Positions 7,521 through 15,781 of a stretch of 64,000 bases of DNA are shown here, piece after piece. Position numbers and translations under genes: made by a program. Source of the DNA: Nonomuraea endophytica (GTDB lineage Bacteria > Actinomycetota > Actinomycetes > Streptosporangiales > Streptosporangiaceae); assembly GCF_014203235.1 (NCBI RefSeq), contig NZ_JACHIN010000013.1, positions 124,001 to 188,000 of the forward strand, given 5' to 3'. Positions within the stretch are counted from its first letter, which is position 1. Every line of letters begins with the position of its first letter. Below the pieces are notes generated by a model. That model saw nothing but the letters and a program-made list of their open reading frames with translations. It had not been told where the DNA came from and made no database searches.

Positions 7521-8557
7521 TGCTCGACACGCAGCTCAGGCCCGCACGGGCGCGGCCGCTCTGGGTGGCGGGCGCGCTCGCCGTGCTCGCCGCCAGCATG
7601 GTCGCCGGCCTGCTCGGCGGCGCCGCCGGCATCTCGCCGTGGCAGGTCGTGCTCCAGGCGCTGGACTGGCTGCCGTTCGTCGAGATCGACTCCGGCCTCG
7701 CGCCGATCGAGAAGGGCCTGCTGTACGAGCTGCGCCTGCCCAGAGTCCTGGTCGCCGCCGTGGTCGGCGGCCTGCTCGCCATGGCCGGCGCCGGATATCA
7801 GGGCGTCTTCCGCAACCCGCTGGCCGACCCGTACCTGCTCGGCGCGGCCGCGGGCGCCGGGCTCACCACGACCCTGGTGATCGTGATGGTTCCGGCGCCG
7901 GTCCTGACCATCCCCGTCGCCGCGTTCGTCGGCGCGATCGGCGGCGTCATGCTGGCCTTCGCGCTCGGCAACACCGCCGGCCGCTCCGGCGGCACCGCCA
8001 CCCTGGTGCTGGCCGGGGTGGCCGTCACCTCCTTCCTCACCGCGATCCAGACGTTCGTGCAGCAGTTCAAGGTCGAGGAGCTGCAGCGCATCTACTCCTG
8101 GATCCTCGGCGACGTCGGCGGCGGCTGGGACCAGCTCTGGCTCGTCCTGCCCTACGCCGCCGTCTCCTCGGTCGCGCTGCTCGTGCACGGGCGCATGCTC
8201 GACGTGCTGTCCGTGGGCGACGACGAGGCGACCGCGCTCGGGGTGCGCGCCTCCCGCGTACGGCTGGCCGTCCTGCTGGCCGCCTCCCTCGCCACCGCCG
8301 CGGCCGTCGCGGTCAGCGGCCTGATCGGCTTCGTCGGCATCGTCGTCCCGCACGTCGTGCGCAGGCTCGCCGGCGGCTCCTACCGGATCGTGCTGCCGCT
8401 CTCGCTCATCGGTGGCGCCGCCTTCCTCGTCCTGGCCGACCTGCTCGCCCGCACCGTCATCGCCCCCGCCGAACTCCCCATCGGCGTGGTGACCATGTTC
8501 ATCGGCGCGCCGTTCTTCGTCGCCGTGCTCCGCATGACCCGCAGGACCTCGACATGA
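7520..8557 (+). CDS. btuC: FecCD-family ABC permease (BtuC-like)
   Basis: GTG 7520 overlaps the preceding TAG by one base. The 345 residues contain about ten hydrophobic helices with the family blocks LRLPRVLVAAVVGGLLAMAGAGYQGVFRNPLADPYLLG, AWILGDVGGGW-like (SWILGDVGG) and SGLIGFVGIVVPHVVRRLAG, the last being the coupling helix that contacts the ATPase. It forms the homodimeric channel of the corrinoid importer with the lipoprotein upstream and the ATPase downstream. Confidence 0.9.
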   Translation: MLDTQLRPARARPLWVAGALAVLAASMVAGLLGGAAGISPWQVVLQALDWLPFVEIDSGLAPIEKGLLYELRLPRVLVAAVVGGLLAMAGAGYQGVFRNPLADPYLLGAAAGAGLTTTLVIVMVPAPVLTIPVAAFVGAIGGVMLAFALGNTAGRSGGTATLVLAGVAVTSFLTAIQTFVQQFKVEELQRIYSWILGDVGGGWDQLWLVLPYAAVSSVALLVHGRMLDVLSVGDDEATALGVRASRVRLAVLLAASLATAAAVAVSGLIGFVGIVVPHVVRRLAGGSYRIVLPLSLIGGAAFLVLADLLARTVIAPAELPIGVVTMFIGAPFFVAVLRMTRRTST

Positions 8558-9327
8558 TCGGCGTCTCCGGCCTGTCGGTCACGCTCGGCGAGCGCGAGGT
8601 GCTCTCCGACGTCACCCTCCAGGTACGGCGCGGCGAATGGCTGGCCGTCATCGGCCCCAACGGCGCCGGCAAGTCCACGCTCCTCAAGGCCGTGATGGGC
8701 ATCGTCGGCCACCGGGGCGAGGTGTCGATCGACGAGCGTCCCGCCGCCTCACTCAAGCCCAGGGCCAGGGCCCGCCTGGTCGCCTACGCACCCCAGACGC
8801 CTGCCCTGCCGCCCGACATGACCGTCTCGGAGTACGCGCTGCTGGGCCGCACGCCGTACATCCCCTATCTGGGGCGGGAGAGCCGCCACGACCGGGAGGT
8901 CACCGCGTCCGTCCTGGACCGGCTCGACCTGAGCTCCTTCGCCGCCCGCCGGCTGGGCGAGCTGTCCGGCGGCGAGCGCCAGCGCGTCGTGCTGGCCAGG
9001 GCCCTGGCCCAGCAGGCGCCCGTCCTGCTGCTCGACGAGCCGACCACCGCCCTCGACCTCGGCCACCAGCAGCAGGTGCTCGAACTCGTCGACCGCCTGC
9101 GCCTGGCCGACGGCCTCACCGTCGTCTCCACCCTGCACGACCTCACCGTCGCCGGCCAGTACGCCGACACCCTCCTCCTGCTCGCAGAAGGCCGCGCCGC
9201 CGCGCACGGCAAGCCCGTCCAGGTGCTCACCGGGGCGCTGATAGGCAAGCACTTCGACGCCCACGTCAAAATCGAACCCGGTCCCGACGGACGGCCCGTC
9301 GTCCACCTGATCCGAGGAGGACCGTGA
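8554..9327 (+). CDS. btuD: Corrinoid ABC transporter ATP-binding protein (BtuD-like)
   Basis: ATG 8554 overlaps the permease stop (ATGA). The 257-residue ATPase shows Walker A GPNGAGKST, the Q-loop in YAPQTPALPPDMTVSEY, signature LSGGERQ, Walker B VLLLDEPTTALDL and the switch His in STLHDL. Spacing is that of FecE/BtuD import ATPases. It completes the transporter encoded by the two upstream genes and overlaps the CbiZ gene by four bases (GTGA). Confidence 0.92.
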   Translation: MIGVSGLSVTLGEREVLSDVTLQVRRGEWLAVIGPNGAGKSTLLKAVMGIVGHRGEVSIDERPAASLKPRARARLVAYAPQTPALPPDMTVSEYALLGRTPYIPYLGRESRHDREVTASVLDRLDLSSFAARRLGELSGGERQRVVLARALAQQAPVLLLDEPTTALDLGHQQQVLELVDRLRLADGLTVVSTLHDLTVAGQYADTLLLLAEGRAAAHGKPVQVLTGALIGKHFDAHVKIEPGPDGRPVVHLIRGGP

Positions 9328-9962
9328 ACCTCTCCTATCGCGCCGAGGACGGCGTCCGGCTCGGGTCGCTGCTGTGGGAGCTGGGGCCCGGCTGGCGGAC
9401 GATCTCCTCGGCCATGCTCGGCGGCGGCATCGGCCCCCGCTCCTGGATCCTGAACGCCCAGGTCGTGGCGGGCTACTCCCGCATGGACCCGGTGGACCAC
9501 CTCACGGCACTCGGCCCCGGAGGCTCCGGGGTCGGCATGATGACCGCCGCCTCCGTGGACCGCGTGGAGACGGCGGCCGACGGCGACGCGACCGCCTGGG
9601 CCACGGTCGGCCTACGCGTTCCCACCTGGGCCGCCGCACCCCCCGACGCCGTGGACCCGGAACTGGCCCCGATCCGCGTGGGCACGATCAACATCGTGGT
9701 GGTGGCGCCGGTGGCGATGACCGACGCCGCCCTGGTCAACACCGTGATGACGGTGACCGAGGCCAAATCACAGGCGCTGGCCGAAACCGGCTTCCCCTGC
9801 ACCGGAACCGCCTCGGACGCGGTCTGCGTGGCCGTCCGCTCCTCGGGCCCCGAGGAACTCTTCGGCGGCCCCCGCTCCGACTGGGGCTCCCGCATGGCCC
9901 GCGCCGTCCACACCGCGGTCCGCACCGGCGCCGAAAAGTGGCGACACCGCAACGGAAAGTGA
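9324..9962 (+). CDS. cbiZ: Adenosylcobinamide amidohydrolase (CbiZ)
   Basis: GTG 9324 follows a strong Shine-Dalgarno gaggagg (9314-9320). The 212 residues carry the CbiZ pattern: SSAMLGGGIGPRSWILNAQVV, then GGSGVGMMTAASV, INIVVVAPVAMTDAALVNTVMTVTEAK and the C-terminal CTGTASDAVCVAV block. The enzyme removes the aminopropanol side chain of adenosylcobinamide to yield adenosylcobyric acid. It is used by organisms that rescue cobinamide or foreign corrinoids and rebuild the nucleotide loop. Its place at the end of a riboswitch-controlled uptake operon shows that the system is for salvage. Confidence 0.9.
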   Translation: MNLSYRAEDGVRLGSLLWELGPGWRTISSAMLGGGIGPRSWILNAQVVAGYSRMDPVDHLTALGPGGSGVGMMTAASVDRVETAADGDATAWATVGLRVPTWAAAPPDAVDPELAPIRVGTINIVVVAPVAMTDAALVNTVMTVTEAKSQALAETGFPCTGTASDAVCVAVRSSGPEELFGGPRSDWGSRMARAVHTAVRTGAEKWRHRNGK

Positions 9963-10016
9963 CGGAAATCTGGGAAGTACCATGTGAGCTAGGGCAACGA
10001 TCGCGATACTGGGTGG

Positions 10017-10604
10017 GTGACCGCGATGGCAGTGATCGAACCGACCGAGACGAGCACGGTTCTTCCGGGAAAGCCGCCGTTCACCGTCGATGACCTGCTG
10101 CGCTTCCCCGACGACGGGAACCGCTACGAGCTCTTCAACGGGAGCCTACTGGTGAGCCCTGCCCCCCTCCCCCTGCATCAGCGTGCGATCCGACGGTTGG
10201 AGCTGCTCCTTGAGGAGTTCGCGCCGCCGACACTGGAGCCGCTGTCGACAGTGAACCTCAGGGTGACCGAGAAGGACTTCTTCATCCCTGATCTGGTGGT
10301 TGTGCCGACGGCTGTGGTAGAAGCCAACGAGCTGATGTTCGCCCCGGCGGACATCCTGCTCGCCGTGGAGGTCGTCAGCCCGAGCACGAGGGCACGTGAC
10401 CGCACATTTAAGACCGCTGAATATGCCAAAGCGGGCATCCCCACCTACTGGCGGATCGAGCCCGAGGCTCTCTACGTCTACACGCTCCAAGACGGCAGCT
10501 ACGCGGGTCCCGAGGTCTACAAGGCAGGCGAGGTCGCCCAGCTCAGCACGCCCTATGAGGTCGCGTTCGACCCTGGCGACCTGGTCAGGCCGCGCGGCGC
10601 GTAG
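10017..10604 (+). CDS. Uma2 family (DUF820) restriction-endonuclease-fold protein
   Basis: A 195-residue protein with the Uma2/DUF820 plan: FTVDDLLRFPDDGNRYELFNGSLLVSPAPLPLHQRA, then PDLVVVPTAVV and LLAVEVVSPSTRARDRTFKTAEYAKAGIPTYW. Acidic residues E, D and the ExV motif form a PD-(D/E)xK-like active site. Start GTG 10017 or ATG 10026 are both possible; neither has a clear ribosome site. Members are numerous in actinomycetes and their role is poorly known. Its 3' end overlaps the convergent hydantoinase B gene by 52 bp. Confidence 0.85.
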   Translation: MTAMAVIEPTETSTVLPGKPPFTVDDLLRFPDDGNRYELFNGSLLVSPAPLPLHQRAIRRLELLLEEFAPPTLEPLSTVNLRVTEKDFFIPDLVVVPTAVVEANELMFAPADILLAVEVVSPSTRARDRTFKTAEYAKAGIPTYWRIEPEALYVYTLQDGSYAGPEVYKAGEVAQLSTPYEVAFDPGDLVRPRGA

Positions 10605-12235
10605 TCCCGGTGGGCGCCGGGTTCGGTGATGTGGCCCGAGCGGAGGTCGGCCTCGATCTCCTCGCGGGGGCGGTCGGAGGGCGGGCCGAGGCCGCCGCCG
10701 CCCGTGGTTTCGACGATGAACGCCTCGCCCTCCGTGAACAGGACGTTGTTCACCTTTGATGCCAGGCGTTCGACCGTTCCGTCCGCCGATCGCTTGAAGA
10801 AGCCGCCCAGCCTGCCGGGCTTGCCGCCTTCGCGGCCCGGGGGCGGGATGCGCAGGCGGTCGCCTCGGGTGGTGACGTGGCAGGGCGTCAGGAAGCGGTA
10901 GACGGTGCGCGTGCCCAGGCCGCCTCGCCAGCGGCCGGGACCGCCGGAGTCCGGGATGGTCTCCACCGACTCCACCACCAGCGGGCACCGGCTCTCCACC
11001 GGCTCGGCCTGCGGCACCGAGTTGCGGCCGATGCCGAAGTGCACGCCGGTCGCGTCCGGGCCGTCCAGGCCGCGCCGCGCGCCCACGCCGCCGAAGTCGT
11101 AGGAAAGGTGGATCCAGTACGGCGCGCCCATCGCGGCGATCGAGAACGGCTGCAGGATCCCGCTGGCCGCGATCGCCCGTTCCGGCACCGCCTCGGACAA
11201 CGCCTGGATGACCGCCTCCATCGCCGCGTAGATGGGCACGAACCGGCCGCCGCACGGGTAGGGGGAACGGGCGTTCAGCAGGGAGCCCTCGGGCAGGCGG
11301 ATGTCCAGGGCGCGCAGGCAGCCCTCGTTCATGGGGATCGACGGGTCCAGGAAGCAGCGCAGCGCGAACACCGCCGCGGCCAGCGACTGCGACGCCGAGG
11401 CGTTGATGGCGGCGGGCACCTGCGGGCCGGTGCCGGCGAAGTCGAGGACCGCGCCGCGGCCCGTCAGCGTGACCGCGACCTGCACGTGGTGCGGGGCGTC
11501 GGGGTCCAGGCCGTCGTCGTCGATGGGGTACGCGGCGGTGAAGCGGCCACGCGGCAGCTCGGCCAGCGCTGCCCGGGTCCTTTCCTCGGTGTAGTCCAGG
11601 TATCCGGCTATGCCGCGGGCCAGGCCGGCTTCGCCGTACTCCTGGATGAGGGCGCGCAGGCGGGTCGCTGCGACGGCGGTCCCGGACACGAGCGCGCGGA
11701 CGTCGCCCATGACCTTGTCCGGGGTACGGCTGTTCGCGCGCAGCACCGCCTCGACCGAGGGCACCACGCCCGCGTCGGTGGCCAGGAGGATCGGGGGGAG
11801 TTGCAGCCCCTCCAGGAAGATGTCGGTGGCCAGCGGCGCCATGCCGCCCGCCGACAGCCCGCCCAGGTCGGAGACGTGGATCATGGTGGCGGTGAAGTAG
11901 CGCGGGACGCCGCCGACGAAGACGGGGCGGAAGACGAGCAGGTCGTTGGTGTGGACGCCGCCCCGGTAGGCGTCGTTGGTGACGTAGACGTCGCCGTCGC
12001 GCATGGCCGGGTGGTCCTTGCGCACTTCGGGCAGGGCGACCTTGAGCGCCATGCTGTTCATGAGCGTGGTGGCCATGGAGTGCGCGATCAGGGCGCCGTC
12101 GGCGTCGAGGATCGCGGCGGAGGCGTCGGAGCCCTCGACGATGAAGGTGGAGTAGGCCGAGCGCACGACGACGATGCTCGCCTCCTCGGCGGCCACGACC
12201 AGCGCGTGGCGCAGCACTTCCGCGGTCAGGTCCAT
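10553..12235 (-). CDS. hyuB: Hydantoinase B/oxoprolinase family protein
   Basis: The 560-residue protein begins MDLTAEVLRHALVVAAEEAS at ATG 12235. It has the family motifs SAYSTFIVEGSDASAAILD, DVYVTNDAYRGGVHTNDLLVFRPVF, ATMIHVSDLGG and a C-terminal GGLGTRTVYRFL block. It is the partner subunit of the upstream A subunit, overlapping it by 10 bp. Together they would carry out ATP-dependent opening of a hydantoin, 5-oxoproline or related cyclic imide, or carboxylate a ketone (acetone-carboxylase-like relatives). The last about 17 codons run into the convergent Uma2 gene on the other strand. Confidence 0.92.
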   Translation of the reverse strand: MDLTAEVLRHALVVAAEEASIVVVRSAYSTFIVEGSDASAAILDADGALIAHSMATTLMNSMALKVALPEVRKDHPAMRDGDVYVTNDAYRGGVHTNDLLVFRPVFVGGVPRYFTATMIHVSDLGGLSAGGMAPLATDIFLEGLQLPPILLATDAGVVPSVEAVLRANSRTPDKVMGDVRALVSGTAVAATRLRALIQEYGEAGLARGIAGYLDYTEERTRAALAELPRGRFTAAYPIDDDGLDPDAPHHVQVAVTLTGRGAVLDFAGTGPQVPAAINASASQSLAAAVFALRCFLDPSIPMNEGCLRALDIRLPEGSLLNARSPYPCGGRFVPIYAAMEAVIQALSEAVPERAIAASGILQPFSIAAMGAPYWIHLSYDFGGVGARRGLDGPDATGVHFGIGRNSVPQAEPVESRCPLVVESVETIPDSGGPGRWRGGLGTRTVYRFLTPCHVTTRGDRLRIPPPGREGGKPGRLGGFFKRSADGTVERLASKVNNVLFTEGEAFIVETTGGGGLGPPSDRPREEIEADLRSGHITEPGAHRDYAPRGLTRSPGSNATS

Positions 12236-14226
12236 GCGGTCAGGTCCGATGCGTGCTCCAGGTGTACGGCTCCCGCCCCGCCGAGGCGGGCGCGCCAGCC
12301 GGGCGGGACGACGATGGTGGCCTCCGGGTCCTCGATGACGGCCGGGCCGTCCAGGGTGGTGAAGGTGGCGCGGGTGTGCACCGGGACCTCGACGGGGCCG
12401 CCCAGATACACGGTCCTGCTTGTCGGAGCCGCCGCGACGCTCTCCGCGGGGATGCCGCCCGGCTCCGGGGTCTCGGCTTCGTGGGTGACGCGGACGCGGT
12501 AGCTCACCTGCTCGGTCGCGCCTTGCTGGGCTATGCCGTACACCTGCGTGTATTTCGCGAAGAAGCGGGCGGAGAGTGTGCCGGGGTCGTCGCTCCACTC
12601 CACGGTCAGGTCGTGCGCCTGACCCGCGAAGCGCACGTCGGCCAGCCGGGTGACCCGCAGCTCCGACAGTGGGAGGCCGAGGTCGTGGGCCGCTTCTCCG
12701 GCCAGTTCGGCGAAGATCCGGGCCGGGTCGGGCGCGGACAGGGCCGAGCGGACCCGTTCCGTCGCGGGCACCGCCGTGAGCAGGCCCGCCGCCGAGGCCA
12801 CGCCGCAGTGCGCGGGCACCAGCACCTCGGTGATGCCGAAACGCTCGGCCACCCGGCAGGCGTGCATCGGCCCCGCCCCGCCGAAGGCCACCAGCGTGAA
12901 GCCGCGCGGGTCGATGCCGCGCTGCACGGTGACGACGTGCACCGCCGACGCCATCGACGCGCACACGATCTCGTGCACGGCCTCGGCCGCCTCCTCGGCC
13001 GACACCCCGAGCGGCACCGCCAGCCGTTCCATGGCCTTCACCGCCAGCGCCCGCGACAACGGGATCGACGCCGACGACAGCAGCCCGAGCACGAGGTTGG
13101 CGTCGGTGACCGTCGGATCGGAACCGCCCAGGCCGTAGCAGGCGGGCCCGGGGGAGGACCCGGCCGACCGGGGACCCACGCGCAGCGCGCCCGCCTCGTC
13201 CACCCAGGCGATGCTGCCGCCGCCCGCGCCCACCTCGGCCAGGTCTATGGCGGGCGTCTTGATCGGCACGCCGGTGCCCGCCCGCCGCCCGCCGAAGCTG
13301 CCCTTGCCGCCGACGTGGAACTCGCGAGTCAGTTCCGGGACGCCGTCGCGCACCAGGCAGGCCTTGGCGGTGGTGCCGCCCATGTCGAAGGAGACGACCG
13401 CGGGCAGCCCGGTGGCCGCGGCGGCCAGGACCCCGGCGGCGGGACCCGACTCGATCGTGGCCACCGCGCGGCGGGCGGCGAGTTCGGCGGAGATGACGCC
13501 GCCGGCCGAGTCCATGACGTGCACGGGGGCGTCGATGCCCAATTCGCGCAGGCTGCCGCGCAGGCGGCTGAGGTAGTCGGACATCAGCGGGCCGATGTAG
13601 GCGGACATGATCGTGGTCGTGGCCCGCTCGTACTCGCGGATCTCCGGCCAGACCTCGCTGGAGACGGCCACGTTGGGGACGCTCTCCCGCAGGATCGCGG
13701 CCACCTGGCGCTCGTGGACGGGGTTGGCGTAGGAGTGCAGCAGGCAGACGGCCGCCGAGGTGATGCCCCGGGCGACGATGTCCGCGGCGGCCCGCCGTAC
13801 AGAATCAAGGTCCAGGGGAGTGAGTACGGCGCCGCGGCTGGAGACGCGCTCGGCCACCTCGAAGCAGTCCTCGGCGGCGACCGGCGGCGGGGGCGGGGTG
13901 AAGCGCAGGTCGTAGCGGTCCTCCTCGACGCGGGCGTAGCGGCCGAGCGGGATGACCGAGCGGAACCCGCGGGTGGTGACGAAGGCGACGCGCGCGCCCT
14001 TGCGCTCCAGGACGGCGTTGGTGGCCAGCGTGGTGGCGTGGACGACCCTGGTCACTTCTGACGGGTCGGTGAGGACGCGGCGGATTCCCGTCGTTACGCC
14101 TGATACCGGATCGTCATGGGTACTGAGTACCTTGGCCACCACGGTCCGGCCATCGGATCCGCGCCGCACCACATCGGTGAAGGTGCCGCCCACATCGACG
14201 GCGATCACGTAGCTCATCGGGTTCAC
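12226..14226 (-). CDS. hyuA: Hydantoinase A/oxoprolinase family protein
   Basis: The N-terminus shows an actin-like ATPase phosphate-binding loop (VDVGGTFTDVV), followed by HATTLATNAVLERKGARVAFVTT, the hydantoinase A core. SFDMGGTTAKACLV is the second phosphate loop, and AFGGAGPMHACRVAERFG leads into the C-terminal domain. About 666 residues from GTG 14226; ATG 14217 is an equally plausible start. It would pair with HyuB in ATP-driven cleavage of a cyclic amide. The operator palindrome 14241-14250 lies only 14 bp upstream of the start, so transcription probably starts close to or at the initiation codon and would be blocked by the bound regulator. Confidence 0.92.
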   Translation of the reverse strand: MNPMSYVIAVDVGGTFTDVVRRGSDGRTVVAKVLSTHDDPVSGVTTGIRRVLTDPSEVTRVVHATTLATNAVLERKGARVAFVTTRGFRSVIPLGRYARVEEDRYDLRFTPPPPPVAAEDCFEVAERVSSRGAVLTPLDLDSVRRAAADIVARGITSAAVCLLHSYANPVHERQVAAILRESVPNVAVSSEVWPEIREYERATTTIMSAYIGPLMSDYLSRLRGSLRELGIDAPVHVMDSAGGVISAELAARRAVATIESGPAAGVLAAAATGLPAVVSFDMGGTTAKACLVRDGVPELTREFHVGGKGSFGGRRAGTGVPIKTPAIDLAEVGAGGGSIAWVDEAGALRVGPRSAGSSPGPACYGLGGSDPTVTDANLVLGLLSSASIPLSRALAVKAMERLAVPLGVSAEEAAEAVHEIVCASMASAVHVVTVQRGIDPRGFTLVAFGGAGPMHACRVAERFGITEVLVPAHCGVASAAGLLTAVPATERVRSALSAPDPARIFAELAGEAAHDLGLPLSELRVTRLADVRFAGQAHDLTVEWSDDPGTLSARFFAKYTQVYGIAQQGATEQVSYRVRVTHEAETPEPGGIPAESVAAAPTSRTVYLGGPVEVPVHTRATFTTLDGPAVIEDPEATIVVPPGWRARLGGAGAVHLEHASDLTAWT

Positions 14227-14240
14227 CGTAGGTCGCCTAG

Positions 14241-14250
14241 CAAGCGCTTG
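14241..14250. promoter_or_regulatory. Operator-like palindrome, copy 3 (caagcgcttg)
   Basis: Exact third copy of the 10-bp palindrome found twice upstream of the LLM/PhyH promoters 11.7 kb away. It lies between the hydantoinase start (minus strand) and the pseudo-protease gene (plus strand), nearer the former. I noticed no further exact copy in this window; one-mismatch matches inside coding sequence look incidental. Confidence 0.6.
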
Positions 14251-14323
14251 TCTATGTGCCGGGACCTTGACTTATGCCGGGTGGTTGGGACGCTGTTTCT
14301 ATCCATTTCGTAGGGGAGCGGAA

Positions 14324-15781
14324 ATGTCGCGTCTCACGGCTCTGGTGGGCGCCACGGCGATGACCGTGGTCGTGCTCGGCCTGCCCGCGCTGGCTCACGA
14401 ACACCCCAGCGGCATCACCGATCTGGTGACGCCGGCGGTGGTCAGGGTGGAGGCGACGGCGCACGTGGAGATCACCCTGCTGGACCACATCGGCGACCTC
14501 GTCCACGTGGAACGTGCCTACGATCTGCCGATCGGCAAGGGCACCGGCATCGTGGTCAATCCCGAGGGCGCCATCGTGACGCTCACCAGGATCGTGCAGA
14601 GCCCCGACGACGTGCGTATCTACGCCGCCAACAAGGTCTTCTCCGAGCACCACAAGGTGAAGGTCCCGGCCGACTTCAAGCGGCACAAGCTCGACGACCC
14701 GCAGCTCGACCGGCACCTGCGCGACTGCTACCCGCCCAAGCGTCCCACCGCGACCTGCATCATCAACGCCACCACCAGCATCACGATCTTTCCGAACATC
14801 TCGCCACCCGACGCCAAGGGCTTCACCGCCGAGGTCGTGAAGGCGGGCTCAGGCCCCGACACCCCCGCCGTGCTCGTCCCCACCGGCCGCGCCGACGGCA
14901 GCGTCGGCATGCCCACCGCGCCCCTCGCCGACAAGGTGCCCGACAAACCGGGCTCACCGACCAACGTCGCCGGATTCCTCGGCCGCCCCGCCGCCAAGCT
15001 CCAGCACACCGTCGAGATCGCCCACCTCGGCCAGGGCGGCGCCGGCCAGGGCGGGCGGCCCTTCTCCGACCCGGAGAAGAAAGTCGACGAACCGGTCAAG
15101 CTCGGCGGCCTCGCCGACCGCGGCATGATCGGCGCCCCGGTCATCGGCGACAAGGACGGCCACGTCATCGGCATGCTCGTCGGCGGCGGCAAGGACGCCA
15201 GGATGGTCGGCGTCAGGGAGATCACCGCCGCGCTGGCCGCGGCCGGCGTCACGCCCAGACGCGGCGCCGTCGACGCCACCTTCGAGGCCGCGCTCACCCG
15301 CTTCCACACCAAGTACTACACCGAGTCCGCGCCCGGCTTCCAGCGCGTGCTGGAGCTCTACCCCGGCCACATCGTCGCCGGGGCGCACCTGAAGACCTCG
15401 CTGGCCAAGCGCGGCACCCCCGAGGACGCCGGCACCAAGCAGACGCCGCTGCGGCAGGGGAGTTCCATCCCGCTGTGGCCGTTCATCGCCGCCGCCGGGG
15501 TGCTGTTCGTCGCGGCCCTGCTGGGCGCGTTCTTCCTGTGGCGCCGCGGCCGCGCGCCCGCCGCCGCCGCGCCGCCCCGTCCACCGGACGGCCCAGTCGC
15601 CGCGGTACGGCCCCGCCTCGACGAAGGCTCCACCGAGACCGTCGTCGTACGCCGCGACCAGGCGCTCCAGCCGACACCCAACCCCGTGCTCACCGCCCCG
15701 GAACAGCGCTACTGCACCGGCTGCGGCATGAGGCTCGGACACGGCCACCGGTTCTGCGGCTACTGCGGGCTGCCGACGTGA
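14324..15781 (+). CDS. Membrane-anchored trypsin-like pseudo-protease with C-terminal zinc ribbon
   Basis: ATG 14324 follows ggggag (14313-14318). The 485 residues comprise a signal peptide ending ALA-HEH, a trypsin-like beta-barrel, a helix of about 23 residues (LWPFIAAAGVLFVAALLG, near 384-406) and a cytoplasmic tail. The tail ends in a zinc ribbon with two Cys pairs (CTGCGMRLGHGHRFCGYCG, from about 463). Catalysis looks lost: the usual GNSGGP is G-M-I-G-A-P at 267-272 with Ile at the nucleophile, and the usual TxxHVV reads TLTRIV. The kinase gene overlaps by 4 bp. I infer a non-enzymatic sensor that passes an envelope signal to the kinase. Confidence 0.7.
   Translation: MSRLTALVGATAMTVVVLGLPALAHEHPSGITDLVTPAVVRVEATAHVEITLLDHIGDLVHVERAYDLPIGKGTGIVVNPEGAIVTLTRIVQSPDDVRIYAANKVFSEHHKVKVPADFKRHKLDDPQLDRHLRDCYPPKRPTATCIINATTSITIFPNISPPDAKGFTAEVVKAGSGPDTPAVLVPTGRADGSVGMPTAPLADKVPDKPGSPTNVAGFLGRPAAKLQHTVEIAHLGQGGAGQGGRPFSDPEKKVDEPVKLGGLADRGMIGAPVIGDKDGHVIGMLVGGGKDARMVGVREITAALAAAGVTPRRGAVDATFEAALTRFHTKYYTESAPGFQRVLELYPGHIVAGAHLKTSLAKRGTPEDAGTKQTPLRQGSSIPLWPFIAAAGVLFVAALLGAFFLWRRGRAPAAAAPPRPPDGPVAAVRPRLDEGSTETVVVRRDQALQPTPNPVLTAPEQRYCTGCGMRLGHGHRFCGYCGLPT

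Noticed and set aside
6555-9327. Iron-siderophore (FecBCD) function for the ABC transporter.
   Set aside because: The families overlap, but the cobalamin riboswitch upstream and CbiZ downstream point to corrinoids.
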